The notes under the pieces were generated by a model, which was not told the origin of the DNA, made no database searches, and saw nothing but the letters and a program-made list of their open reading frames with translations. The translations under genes and the position numbers were made by a program. From contig NC_017461.1 in assembly GCF_000258425.1 (NCBI RefSeq), positions 1 through 64,000 on the forward strand: 64,000 bases of DNA, in the 5' to 3' direction. The stretch comes from Fervidicoccus fontis Kam940 (GTDB lineage Archaea; Thermoproteota; Thermoprotei_A; Sulfolobales; Fervidicoccaceae). Shown one piece after another: positions 1-9,501 of the stretch. How positions within the stretch are numbered: position 1 is the stretch's first letter; each line of letters begins with the position of its first letter.

Positions 1-794
1 TCTGAAAAAATCATCACAACAATCAGCTTTTTCCCTGAATCTCTCAGATAGAATTGAAAGTTGGCATATTTACTCCCCTTGCTCAGAATCAAGCATTGAA
101 TCTCTCAGATAGAATTGAAAGTTCACAAATTTAGTCACAAATGCGCTAGGAAACAGAAGAATCTCTCAGATAGAATTGAAAGTCAAACCCATGCTTTCTT
201 AGTATTTCTGCTGCTTCTGAATCTCTCAGATAGAATTGAAAGCTCTTGCTAATGCTCTAGCAGTCGATCATAGTAGGCGAATCTCTCAGATAGAATTGAA
301 AGAATAGCAAAATCCACTTATCGCCTACCCAATCTTTAAAGAATCTCTCAGATAGAATTGAAAGATTTTAAGCGGGATCGTGGCTCCTGTGCTGTCAACC
401 GGAATCTCTCAGATAGAATTGAAAGTTGCCTTTATCGGTAATGTATATTTTCCGGCTTACATGAATCTCTCAGATAGAATTGAAAGAACCATCCCCAAAC
501 ATATTGAATACCGCTAAGTATAGCGAATCTCTCAGATAGAATTGAAAGCTTGAGACCCCTTGCCCAACTCCTGCTGAAACACTTATGAATCTCTCAGATA
601 GAATTGAAAGTATACAGACCATCTCTCACAGCATCAGCTACAGCCATGAATCTCTCAGATAGAATTGAAAGAGAATTGTAAGTGAAGCAATCGCAACAAC
701 AATAACTAAGAATCTCTCAGATAGAATTGAAAGAACTCTTCCATGTATTCAACCAAACTTTCCAAATCCTGAATCTCTCAGATAGAATTGAAAG
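1..794 (+). CRISPR. CRISPR array 1 (CTC-type repeats), trailer end
   Basis: Thirteen 24-nt direct repeats reading GAATCT, CTC, AGATAGAATTGAAAG lie at 37, 98, 159, 219, 279, 341, 402, 463, 525, 587, 648, 710 and 771, separated by unique spacers of about 36-38 nt. The array runs off the left edge, so its leader is outside the window. The repeat orientation (3' handle ATTGAAAG) implies transcription rightward, making 794 the leader-distal end. All repeats seen are unchanged, with no decay at this end. The repeat is identical to that of array 2, which lies in the opposite orientation; I saw no spacers shared between the two. Confidence 0.98.
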
Positions 795-825
795 TTAAAA
801 TTAATAGCGAAATTCAAGCGGTGAT

Positions 826-2625
826 TCATAAGAACTTCTTCAACACTTCCTCTATAGGGAAACTTTCCTTAGATCTTATCCATGCTTCTTCAACGAAGAA
901 CTTTATTGCCATTTTCGCTGCTGTTTTGTCTATCGGAATTGCATCAGAACTCGTGCTGAAGTAGTTCATCATAGACATCGCGGAAGCTAATTGAATTGCC
1001 CTCTTCTCCAGTCTCATCGAAAATGGCACAGTCTTTCCTCTCAAGCTTTCAAGAACGAGCTCGGATGCTCTTTCTATTAGGCTGATCATCTCATCGGTGA
1101 GCAAGATCTTCTTCTCGTTGAAGATTCCCCTTACCATAGGGTTCTTGGTCTGTATAGCATAAATGAGAGTGAGATGATCTCTGAGCCTTGGGGCAACCAT
1201 CCTCATCTTACTTTGAAGAGCTCCGAGCATGAGCCTCATCTGGCTCTTCGAGAGCTCGCTGTACTTCTCCTTTGTGAGCCTGTGGAGCCTGCACAGCATT
1301 CTATCTTCGATGGCATTGAAGTTGGGATCGCTCACAGTTACCTCATATCCAACTTCTTCCACTTTCGTGTTATAGTTCACTGAAAAGAAAGAAGAGAACT
1401 TATAGGGGCCTATGCTGTAGGACTTCGTCTCATATCGGATTGTTCCTCTCTCCATAGCGAGCTTCATTGGTTCCACCATACCTCTATATTTGAACCAGTC
1501 GTTGAACTCGGTAACTATGAAGTTTAACTTTCTATTTTCATACGCCTCACCTATAGCTATGAACTTCGCTGGGGTCATACCGCCGCAGTACCTGTTTAAA
1601 CCCGGGAGACCGTGCGGAGGGACGCCTGAGCTCTCGTTGCCGAGTATCATGTCCTTGGAAGCAAACGTTTTACCTGTTCCAGGCTCACCGAAAAGAGCTA
1701 GGTTGAAGCCGATGCTGCCAGCCTTATTATTCGAACCTGTTATGATATCAGAGTCTGCGAGGGAGTACTGCTGAGTTATCGTGAGTAGGTGGTCGAAATA
1801 AATCGCGGGGCCGAAAAGATCCTGCAAATAATCTATGAGAAATTGGGGCGAGAAGGTTTTTCCAAAATTAAAATTCACAGCTTCATCGAGCCTTTCCTTT
1901 ACGAGTGAGTTTAAATAACTCTTGAACTCTTCCTCCATCCTCTTAACTTCATTGAGCTCCTGTTCGGCATCCTTTGTGCTCAGCTTCGGGATCGGAGACC
2001 TTTCTAATTCAGAAAGGGCCTCTATTACCGCTGGCCTTATCTCCAAAGGCATCATCCATCCCCAATAATTAAAGTTCTTAGAATGCCAGACGAGATCCCA
2101 TCTCGTGTAGAGCTCAGACAGGAGCCTAGCTGGATAAAATTTTTCTCCTAAAATCTCGCTGACCTTCCCAGCTATCTCATCTATCGAAGCGAATTCGGAT
2201 TCGGCGAGGACTTTTAGCAATGCATAGCCCTTTCTCCCATGTGCCTTGACCACTTCTCTCACAGCTTCCTTTACTTCTCCCCATGAGCTTTTCAGCTCCA
2301 GAGTTCCCCCAGCTTTAACAGTATAGCAATTTCCTCTGAAGTTTTCAATCTCCTTGTAGGGTGAAATCTCAACGACCTTTCTCAGCTGAGAGTCGCTCAT
2401 GATACTCGCCAACTCTTTTAAATCGACCTGCTTTCCAAGCTTCAGCTTCTCCAGCAAAGGAGAGTTCGCTGCTGTGATGGAGTTTGCGAAGACTTCCTTG
2501 TAAAGCCTGAGTCTGTCGATATCGCCCCAGCTAAAATCCAAGTATGGGTAGTACCTCTTGAGTATAATTATCCTTTCTCTGATCTTTTCCTCTGGAGAGC
2601 ACACATATGGAGAACTGGAACCCAT
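826..2625 (-). CDS. AAA+ ATPase, possibly of the MCM/MoxR-like superclade
   Basis: A 599-residue protein whose C-terminal half is an AAA+ domain. The Walker A segment FGEPGTGKTF is at about residue 312-321, a Walker B-like strand FIVTEFNDW follows about 60 residues later, and a sensor-1-like Asn lies in FFSVNYN. The N-terminal 200 residues look like a helical/winged-helix region, with a charged helix (LNEVKRMEEEFKSYL) leading into the ATPase. The family is not certain: the spacing of Walker B, sensor 1 and the C-terminal helices recalls MCM-like or mobile-element helicases. It reads toward the CRISPR trailer and stops 31 bp from the last repeat. A relic CRISPR spacer at 35049-35076 matches its Walker A DNA almost exactly, which favours a mobile-element origin. 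Confidence 0.75.
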   Translation of the reverse strand: MGSSSPYVCSPEEKIRERIIILKRYYPYLDFSWGDIDRLRLYKEVFANSITAANSPLLEKLKLGKQVDLKELASIMSDSQLRKVVEISPYKEIENFRGNCYTVKAGGTLELKSSWGEVKEAVREVVKAHGRKGYALLKVLAESEFASIDEIAGKVSEILGEKFYPARLLSELYTRWDLVWHSKNFNYWGWMMPLEIRPAVIEALSELERSPIPKLSTKDAEQELNEVKRMEEEFKSYLNSLVKERLDEAVNFNFGKTFSPQFLIDYLQDLFGPAIYFDHLLTITQQYSLADSDIITGSNNKAGSIGFNLALFGEPGTGKTFASKDMILGNESSGVPPHGLPGLNRYCGGMTPAKFIAIGEAYENRKLNFIVTEFNDWFKYRGMVEPMKLAMERGTIRYETKSYSIGPYKFSSFFSVNYNTKVEEVGYEVTVSDPNFNAIEDRMLCRLHRLTKEKYSELSKSQMRLMLGALQSKMRMVAPRLRDHLTLIYAIQTKNPMVRGIFNEKKILLTDEMISLIERASELVLESLRGKTVPFSMRLEKRAIQLASAMSMMNYFSTSSDAIPIDKTAAKMAIKFFVEEAWIRSKESFPIEEVLKKFL

Positions 2626-3213
2626 GCATTTGCACCATGCTTTAAAGCAGTAGAAGCTTTGGATAGGCTTCTAATATGTATATGCGTTTCACTTCTATAT
2701 TAGCATGATCTGGCTATCTTGAGAATTTTTCCCGAATTTTTCTCAAATCTTAAGAAAGCTCAGTGGGAAAGAATTTTTCAAGCTTTCCCGCTCAATCGAG
2801 AAACGGGCTTTCAGTTCATGGATTTGGAGGGGAAATCGCAGATTCCCATGAAATCCGCTTTAATAGTCTTTGGTGGTCTGCGATCTATTTACTGAGTTTT
2901 CAAAAGCATCAGAGAATATACCCAATTCTTCAGGTTTTTTCGTTTTTTCCAGGTGTCCCTTAGCCTTCTTCAATTTTCTTTTCATTATTTTATGTGAACA
3001 TTTGTATGCTTATGATTGCGCGTGTCTCAAAAACCTCTAAATATGATGAATCAAGAGGAATAAACAGGTGTGCTGGTATGATGGCTATAAGTTAAGCCAT
3101 CAAAAAGATATTTGCTGAATTGAAAGAGCTGCCTCTGCTGAAGAGGTCATCGGAATCATTCATCATAGTGCGCAAAAGTTTTTTAATGATTAAAAATTAA
3201 AAAATAATGGGAA
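2626..3213. other. gene-poor stretch with a decayed repeat block
   Basis: No intact gene is seen. Positions 2740-2895 align along most of their length with 35120-35275 (shared pieces include GGGCTTTCAGTTCAT-like and CTATTT-CTGAG blocks). The copy here has lost its reading frame, while the other copy reads as an open frame of about 50 codons. Around 3080-3200 a frame resembling AIKKIFAELKELPLLKR is interrupted by a TAA and may be another gene remnant. An AT-rich tract just before 3214 could be a promoter. Confidence 0.4.
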
Positions 3214-4029
3214 ATGCTAATGATAAATGTTGAGAGCCTCGTGGTTTCGTATGGACGGCTTAAGGAGCCTGTTTTGAAGAGTGTTAATGCGGTCTTTGAT
3301 GGAAAGAGTCTTGTTTTGGGGCCGAATGGCTCCGGAAAGACGACCCTTTTTAGGGCTTTGTGTGGGCTTACAAATGTGAAGGGGGGGGGCAGGATTTTAG
3401 TTGATGGTGTTGATGTTGAGAACATATACGCTAAGACAGGAGTTATAGCCGCAAATTTTCCGGAAGTTTTGTCTCTTTTATCGATTAGAGTTGTTGACTT
3501 GATAGATTTGCATGCGGACTTAACTGGCGGAGATCGATCTGTTGCTTTGCGAATTCTTGGTGATTTGGGGATAAGTGAAGCATTTTTGAGAGGTAAGAAG
3601 TTGCATTAGCTTTCAGCAGGTCAAGTGAAGGCTGTTTGCACTGCAATAGCCCTTGCGACTCGCGCCAAGCATGTTCTTTTAGATGAACCTTTCGAACAGT
3701 TGGATCCTGCTAGAAAGAGCAGATTAATCGGATATTTTGAAGGCTATGATGGTTTAATAATCTTAAACACTCATGAGACTTGGCTTATAAGAAACTTGAC
3801 TGGTTGGAAGGTCTTTTTCATGTTTGAGGGAGTCCTATACGGGCCTATCTCGACCGACGATTTGTTGAATGCCAAATTCTCCATTAAAGATGAAGCTGGA
3901 GCCCTTATCAAAATGTTGGTTTCAGGCAAAACCGTGAGCTTAGTTAAAGGAGAGAGTGGAAAGGCAATTTTAAGTTTGGATAGCCTTGATAAAGTATACG
4001 AGCTTGCTTTGGAGGCTGAAAGAGCTTGA
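3214..4029 (+). pseudogene. ABC transporter ATP-binding protein, interrupted by TAG
   Basis: Every hallmark of an ABC ATPase is present in one frame: Walker A LGPNGSGKTTLF (residues 32-43), the signature LSAGQVK, Walker B HVLLDEPFEQLD, and an H-loop in ILNTHE. A single in-frame TAG at 3607-3609 sits immediately before the signature (KKLH-stop-LSAGQ). Homologues usually carry Gln or Glu there, so a CAG to TAG transition is the simplest cause. The two halves are otherwise in the same frame with no other damage. The next gene, a permease, starts 4 bp before this one stops and is also broken, so the whole transporter is probably dead. Nothing in the window supports decoding of TAG as pyrrolysine. 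Confidence 0.85.
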
Positions 4030-4834
4030 CGAAGTATTTCAGACTAAACCTTAAAGCGTTACTTAAAAACCCGGTACTGATCTTCTGGGCAATAATTTTC
4101 GTCGAGTTTTGGGTCTTAATGTGGGCTTATGTTTTTGGGGCAAGCGTGCCATCTTATGAAGAGGCGGTCAAAGATTATGTATCTCTTGCATTCGGAAGCC
4201 TAACCATTATAAGCCTTTCTGCTGTGGCAACAGGAATAATGAATTCTCTTATCTACGCTTCAAAGTCAATAAAGTTTGTAACTAAGTATACAAAGCTTTC
4301 GCCATCAAGGTTTTTGATGGAAAATGCGACCTCCTCGCTTGTGGTTCTGTTAACGGTGTCTGCCGTAATGTTCTTTTCCATGACTGGGGTATTTTGGCAA
4401 AAATTTGGGACGCTTATCCGCCAGAAAACACGTTAGGCTTAGTTGTCAGCTCACTTTTAAGCGCTGTCTTTCTATACGCCTTTTCAGCCTTTCTAAGCCT
4501 CTTGATGATAGTTTTAAAATCCCCTAAATCAGCATCTTTTGTGACAGCCGTCCCATTAATGCTGTCCTTTCTAAGCTACTCCTCCCTCTGGTTAAATTTA
4601 AAAGCATCCGCCTACATATCACCGTTTAACTGCATATCCGCCCTATTCTACTATTATTTTTCAGGTAACGAGCCTGCTACCGGAGGCTACTTCACTTCTG
4701 GCGGCAAAGAACTGATGAACGTGACATTAACAGCTTTTTCCCTAATAGGATGGACTATTATCATGCTCATTCTCGCAATTATTCTGCTAAGAAAGATGCG
4801 CGGAGTAAGCATAGAAGAAATCAGACTTGTATAG
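4026..4834 (+). pseudogene. ABC transporter permease, frameshifted
   Basis: A membrane protein of about 270 residues with roughly six hydrophobic segments, overlapping the ABC ATPase gene by 4 bp. The first frame carries VLIFWAIIFVEFWVLMWAYV and two more segments and ends at 4436. The second frame takes over at about 4400 (FWQKFG joined to DAYPPENTLGLVVSSLL) and carries the remaining segments. The lesion is a 1-2 base slip in the run CAAAAATTTGGGAC. The family looks like an ABC-2 type permease; the substrate cannot be told. Together with the ATPase it forms a dying two-gene operon. Confidence 0.8.
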
Positions 4835-4981
4835 TAGCTGAAGGCTCAACTTTCCAAGCGTGCAAGCTGAAAAATTAAACAAATGGTCTAGATAGGCATA
4901 CGGCATCCGCGTACATCATAGCATTAAGGGCACTAAGAGACCTTCAAAAACTTTAATAAACCTTATTCCCTGAAATAGACG

Positions 4982-5614
4982 CTAACCCTCACTAGATACA
5001 AGAAGCTCCGCCGCCCTGATGGCTGCCCACGTTGGATCTATTAAGGCATTTCTATGCTCTTCTCGAGGGACTGGGCAAGTCCGCCAAGGCCCATGCACTT
5101 TAAGAGTGGAACATTGGCTCCCACTATCTCTGCTTTTACTGCCTCCTTCCTAAGCAGATTCAGCGTTCTTTACCAGCCTTTCTCTATGTCTGCTATTCCT
5201 ATGGGAATTCACCAAACGTCTACAACATTTTTCCGAAGCCAAAGCTCCTAACCCTTTCCCTTATCATTGTCAGCCCCTCTTCTTCTGCCCTGCCCCCACG
5301 TTAATGATCGCTATGTTTCCGCAGAACCTCGCAATGCTGAGGGAGCTCTCGGCGGGACCCAGCACGAATATTTTATCCCCTATCTTCTTCCTCGATACTG
5401 AAACCCCTGGATTTAGAAAGCAGTTGACTATTACTGCATCATAGCCTTGTTAGGCTTCTCTCCAAGCTCTATATGTTTCAACTGTTTCGGGACCTGAAGG
5501 GAGAGATCTCACTTCTACTGCAGTACCTGGGCTGGCATAATACCTGTAGATTTTCTCATCTCCTTCGTTCCACCTGGAGCGCCCTATGGGATTTATTACC
5601 AGGACCTTCTTCAT
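4982..5614 (-). pseudogene. Asp/Glu- or hydantoin-racemase family remnant
   Basis: Translating the minus strand from the ATG at 5614 gives MKKVLVINPIGRSRWNEGD, then a TAA, then YDAVIVNCFLNPGVSVSRKK and GDKIFVLGPAESSLSIARF, then several stops and shifts. The end reads VPLLKCMGLGGLAQSLE and finally DPTWAAIRAAELLVSSEG. These match the Asp/Glu/hydantoin racemase fold: an N-terminal NP motif, a catalytic Cys in the VNCF strand, and a C-terminal DP..AA..AELL helix. At least four lesions are visible. The ATG overlaps the stop of the upstream DUF917 gene (ATGA), so the pair was once an operon. Confidence 0.75.
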
Positions 5615-6729
5615 GCGATCCCTCTCCTGCTAACTAGCTCTTCTACAGGTATGTACTCAAGGTTGAACCCGAAGTGCTTGGGGCCAAAGAGCTCAAGACC
5701 GCGCTCAGTCCTCCAGACTTTCGGAGAGGGGGCAGCTACTGCTATGACCTCCATACCTTCCTTCAGGTCTGTGTTAGTTACAGGATTTCCATCGCTCGAG
5801 AGAAGAGTAAAAATGTCGGGTGGCATTACTAGCGACTCATCGTTGATCCAAACCATGATGTGCTCATTCATTATCCATGATCTCAGCTTTCTCCCAGCAT
5901 AATCTCCTTTCCCTCTTAATTCAGCTTCCCCTCTTAAAAATCCCCTTTCATCTCTCCAACTGTACTTGCTGACTATTCCTTCGAAGACAACCCAGCCTCT
6001 CAGCAGATCAGCCACTCTTTCTGCAGTGATGTTCCCCCTCTCTCCCCTTGCTTTTGCTGAGAGAATTTCGTCGCCCAATTTATAAGCTAAGCTCATGGTT
6101 CCCTTAACAACAGCATTTTCAGCCATCTCTTTAGTGAGAGGAGTATCAACAACAGCTACAAATCCCCCTCCGAGGACTGAAATATATCTTGCAATAGCTT
6201 CGTAGTCGTCTATATAAGCATTTTTTACAACAACCACATCTCCCGTTTCAGTCACGAGAGCAGAAGGAGCCATCGAGTACCCAAAGATGAGCACAGTGCA
6301 TTGATGGAGCTCTGGAGCAGCCCTCCCAAGAAGATCTCCATCTATTGCAGGAAGATCTCTCCTTGCCCCTATGCTTAGAGCAATGGAGGTGTTGGAACCT
6401 CCCATTTCCGATGCAACAACGGCGTTCACTTTCTTCCCTAGCTCTTTTTCCAGTATTTCGAAGGCCTCAGAGATCGGATCTTTGATAACTACTGGCTTCT
6501 TCTGCTTCAGACCAGGTGCTATGGATCCTACATAATACGGTACCACGATGACTCCATCGCTGGGCAAAGATTCCAAGTCAGCTATTTTGATGGGCTTCTC
6601 CTTTTCCTTTAGGACCCCGCTCAATGCTTTGTAGCCTTCCTTCGGATCTCCGCCTCCGCCAGTTCCTAGAACTGTAGCGCCAATAACGAGCCTTTCTACA
6701 TCTCCTTCATTTTTGAGCTCCTTTACCAT
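5611..6729 (-). CDS. DUF917 family protein (hydantoinase-related)
   Basis: A 372-residue cytosolic protein of the DUF917 family, recognised from the N-terminal glycine motif LGTGGGGDPKEG (about residue 21-32), the SEMGGSNTS segment and a C-terminal PSPKVWRTERGLELFGP-type motif. Members include S-methylthiohydantoin desulfurase and partners of hydantoinase/oxoprolinase-type enzymes; the substrate of this one is unknown. It is full length and intact. Its stop overlaps the ATG of a racemase-family pseudogene, a combination typical of hydantoin or amino-acid racemising operons, so only half of the original operon seems usable. Confidence 0.85.
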   Translation of the reverse strand: MVKELKNEGDVERLVIGATVLGTGGGGDPKEGYKALSGVLKEKEKPIKIADLESLPSDGVIVVPYYVGSIAPGLKQKKPVVIKDPISEAFEILEKELGKKVNAVVASEMGGSNTSIALSIGARRDLPAIDGDLLGRAAPELHQCTVLIFGYSMAPSALVTETGDVVVVKNAYIDDYEAIARYISVLGGGFVAVVDTPLTKEMAENAVVKGTMSLAYKLGDEILSAKARGERGNITAERVADLLRGWVVFEGIVSKYSWRDERGFLRGEAELRGKGDYAGRKLRSWIMNEHIMVWINDESLVMPPDIFTLLSSDGNPVTNTDLKEGMEVIAVAAPSPKVWRTERGLELFGPKHFGFNLEYIPVEELVSRRGIA

Positions 6730-6931
6730 ATGCTCCCCTATGAGTAATTGAATGTTTTATATTTAATTCTAACCGTTAAGTTTGCAATTCAAATATAATT
6801 GAAAAACTAAGGAATCCGAGGGCTCTATAGATTGCATCGCGAAGCATCCAAAGAAATTCTACAATCTTCTCATTGCCGCTCTCTGGAAAAGATCTCTAAC
6901 CCTCATTGAGGTATGTCCTTAAAAGAACATT

Positions 6932-7711
6932 TTAAAAGAATGCGGAGAGATTCATAAATAGCATGTAAATCGCTACAATAATTATGATTATTGCGAAGAT
7001 TTTGGTAAGCAATCTTTTTGAAACCTTCGATGCGAAGTAAGCACCTATCCACCCTCCGAAAATGCCGCCTAAGATATATGATGCTGAAATAATTAAGTTT
7101 AAATCTCCGCTTATAGCATATCTTATAGCTGTTACCAATCCGAATAATCCTACCGATATCAGGGATGTTCCAACCGCCTGCAATATATTTAAAGCGGCGG
7201 AATAAATTAGTCCCGGCACAATCAAAAAGCCACCTCCAATACCAAAATAGCCTGATGCAAAACCGACCAGGAATCCTATAGATAATAATTTCGCAATTGA
7301 TTCTTCATGTTTTGGTTCTGCTGCCGCGTTAACGCATTTTCTTTTCAGCATGTATATACCAATGATTATCATTAATATAGCAAATAAGAACAAGAGTTTT
7401 TTACCAGGAGTTAAAAGCCCTAATTCAGCACCAATTAATACACCTGCAACTCCTGGAATGCTGAATAAAATTCCTTTCCTAAAATTCACGTTTTTCTTCC
7501 TCGCATGAGGTATCAAATTCAGGAAAGCATTAATGCTTACCGCTAATGCGGTAGTCCCTATTACCATATGCGGATGGTTAAATCCGACGAAATATAAGAG
7601 AAGTGGTATAGCAAGTATTGAACCGCCGCCGCCTATCAAGCCAAGAGAGAATCCTACTATCAACCCGGAAATAATAGAAAGAATTATTTGGATCCCGGTA
7701 GGCTCCAACAT
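6932..7711 (-). CDS. TauE/SafE family membrane transporter
   Basis: A 259-residue protein with about eight hydrophobic segments and the duplicated glycine-rich motif of TauE/SafE exporters: LGLIGGGGSILAIPLLLY near residue 24 and FASGYFGIGGGFLIVPGLI near residue 155. The family moves sulfonates, sulfite or related anions across the cell membrane. It is the last gene of a minus-strand set (YeeE/YedE-like, a hypothetical protein, then this), so a sulfur compound is a reasonable substrate. The start at 7711 is 5 bp downstream of the preceding gene's stop. Confidence 0.88.
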   Translation of the reverse strand: MLEPTGIQIILSIISGLIVGFSLGLIGGGGSILAIPLLLYFVGFNHPHMVIGTTALAVSINAFLNLIPHARKKNVNFRKGILFSIPGVAGVLIGAELGLLTPGKKLLFLFAILMIIIGIYMLKRKCVNAAAEPKHEESIAKLLSIGFLVGFASGYFGIGGGFLIVPGLIYSAALNILQAVGTSLISVGLFGLVTAIRYAISGDLNLIISASYILGGIFGGWIGAYFASKVSKRLLTKIFAIIIIIVAIYMLFMNLSAFF

Positions 7712-7716
7712 ACTCC

Positions 7717-8073
7717 TCAGAACACCACTATGCTATATTCTTCTATTTCCTGACCTGTTTCCGCATCATCTGAAATCGGTTCTATACTGAGCAATTCATC
7801 TTGTTCGGTTGAGTGGTATTTTTTAAGACCAAGAGAACAGGCTTTCACAAATATTCTCATCTCAGCGGCATCGCCGATCCGCCCTTCGAACGGTGATGAT
7901 TCTACCTGTTTTTTGTTTGCGACCTGAATATCCCGCCTCAGAGGCAGCATTTCTATTTTACTAAAGGAATTTTTTAAAGAATTGATTTCAGAATTGAAAG
8001 CTACCATTTCTGCTTGAATGCTACCTTTGCTCGACAGAACCATAGCCAACATCCTTCCCATATTATGTATCAC
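7717..8073 (-). CDS. hypothetical protein between two sulfur transport genes
   Basis: A 118-residue soluble protein that I do not recognise. It has an amphipathic N-terminal half (MIHNMGRMLAMVLSSKG) and an acidic C-terminus (SIEPISDDAETGQEIEEY). No TusA-like Cys-Pro motif or DsrE-like cysteine is present; the one Cys is in VKACSLG. It sits in a likely operon, 30 bp after the YeeE/YedE-like gene and 5 bp before the TauE-like gene, so a role linked to sulfur uptake or its control is possible but unproven. Confidence 0.6.
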   Translation of the reverse strand: MIHNMGRMLAMVLSSKGSIQAEMVAFNSEINSLKNSFSKIEMLPLRRDIQVANKKQVESSPFEGRIGDAAEMRIFVKACSLGLKKYHSTEQDELLSIEPISDDAETGQEIEEYSIVVF

Positions 8074-8103
8074 CGAGGTATAAAAAAAAATAGGTTAAAA
8101 AAC

Positions 8104-9501
8104 TTATCTATATCCAATTTTATTAATTTTCAACCTAAGCATTCCATACAGTACAATCCATGCGCTGAGTAACACCGTAACCATGAAGACAAAGCTTGAT
8201 ACGGCCATCTGTATATTACCGCTCAATATATGTCCTGAAGCGCAACCATTTGCCATTCTTGCCCCGAATAACACCAGGAAAGTGCCTATGAATGAGCCTA
8301 TGGCCCTTTTTGTCTCACTTGGACCAAATCTACGTTCCCATACTTTTGGAACCAGGGGCTTGAATGCCATAAACCTCTTTGATATTAATGTAGCAGATAT
8401 GAGACCGCCAAGGAATGTGCCGAGATCTGAGAGAGGTTCCCAGCCAATTTCGCTAAATGGATTATTTACAGGGACGCCGTTAACCAGGTGCATGCCGCCG
8501 AAGAGCTGGAAGTATAGATTTGAAGCAGCCCACATAGGATTCAACAGATACGATAATTGCGCGCCAATCCAAGAGTATGTTGTAGATTCACCAAATATTT
8601 GATGCAAAATTATCACCGCCACTGCCGTGATCGTAAATTCCGCACCTAAAATCAATATATATCTGGCGTTTTTGATACTGCTTTCATTTGTAATTCTCGT
8701 AATAAAAGGTCTTGCATGCGGATATTTTTCTTTCTCCTCATTTATCAAATCATTAAATTGAATTACGCTCTTGCTTAATCCCAGTATGTGAGCGCCGCAG
8801 GAATCCTTTATCTTTTCTCCTGGATACCTCGGCAATATCAAGAACAAAAGTATTAATACTGTTCCAAAAATAAGCGAGACCTCGAACATTCCTATTTTTG
8901 ATGTTTTACCTAATATGTCAGCCCAGGTAATAGGCCCATAGTTGAGAGTATCCCAGAAAAATGGTTTAGCATAACCGAATATGAGGGACCACGTAAACGC
9001 TCCTAGCAATCCTCCCAATAATGCCCATATAGCATCTCTGCGCCCTTGACCCAACGCAATCCATACCGTCCCTGGAAAATAACCGGCTATTCCAACACCT
9101 ATTCCAAATATTATTCCTCCTATTATTACCCCAGGCACGAAGAAACTTTTGATCCCGAAGTTTGGACTCGGCACTATCAGGTTCAGCGCATAAAGCAAAA
9201 TCGCACCAAAACCTATTGCGAATCCAAAGCAGACCATTAGGAATCGATCCTGGAAAGCCATTACCCTATATAGCGTATCTGGGTCAGAAAAGTTCCACAA
9301 TTCAAGCGGTATAGCGAGTAACATGCCGGCAACGATTCCGAGTAATAGAGGAGCCTTGGTCTCATGCAGGACAATCTGCATGTATATGCCGCCAAAGAGC
9401 ATTAGCAAAGATATTATAAGCAATGTTACTGTTGCTCCTAGAAATATTTTCTCATCTTTTTCCATTTTCTGATACCACAATAAGGAGATCGATGTAGTCA
9501 A
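8104..9501 (-). CDS. YeeE/YedE family (TsuA-like) transporter
   Basis: A 465-residue integral membrane protein with ten or more hydrophobic segments. Family marks are the glycine/cysteine motif MANGCASGHILSG near the C-terminus and GIAGYFPGTVWIALGQGRRDA in the middle; another cysteine lies in KDSCGAHILG. The YeeE/YedE family includes the thiosulfate transporter TsuA, which passes its substrate along conserved cysteines, so uptake of thiosulfate or a similar sulfur species is likely. ATG at 9465 (MEKDEKIFLG) is an alternative start that fits the family better than 9501. It leads a three-gene minus-strand operon. Confidence 0.85.
   Translation of the reverse strand: MTTSISLLWYQKMEKDEKIFLGATVTLLIISLLMLFGGIYMQIVLHETKAPLLLGIVAGMLLAIPLELWNFSDPDTLYRVMAFQDRFLMVCFGFAIGFGAILLYALNLIVPSPNFGIKSFFVPGVIIGGIIFGIGVGIAGYFPGTVWIALGQGRRDAIWALLGGLLGAFTWSLIFGYAKPFFWDTLNYGPITWADILGKTSKIGMFEVSLIFGTVLILLFLILPRYPGEKIKDSCGAHILGLSKSVIQFNDLINEEKEKYPHARPFITRITNESSIKNARYILILGAEFTITAVAVIILHQIFGESTTYSWIGAQLSYLLNPMWAASNLYFQLFGGMHLVNGVPVNNPFSEIGWEPLSDLGTFLGGLISATLISKRFMAFKPLVPKVWERRFGPSETKRAIGSFIGTFLVLFGARMANGCASGHILSGNIQMAVSSFVFMVTVLLSAWIVLYGMLRLKINKIGYR

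Noticed and set aside
672-744. Array 1 spacer 11 resembling the reverse complement of spacer 8 of arrays 3 and 4 (about 20 of 22 bases)
   Set aside because: The match is largely a CAA-repeat tract, so it may be low complexity. It is not enough to claim a common target without a search.
3607-3609. TAG in the ABC ATPase as pyrrolysine
   Set aside because: No pyrrolysine genes are in view, the organism looks crenarchaeal, and the partner permease is also broken. Simple inactivation is more likely.
7717-8073. Assignment of the small protein between the transporters as TusA or DsrE
   Set aside because: It lacks the Cys-Pro motif of TusA and the cysteine pattern of DsrE.
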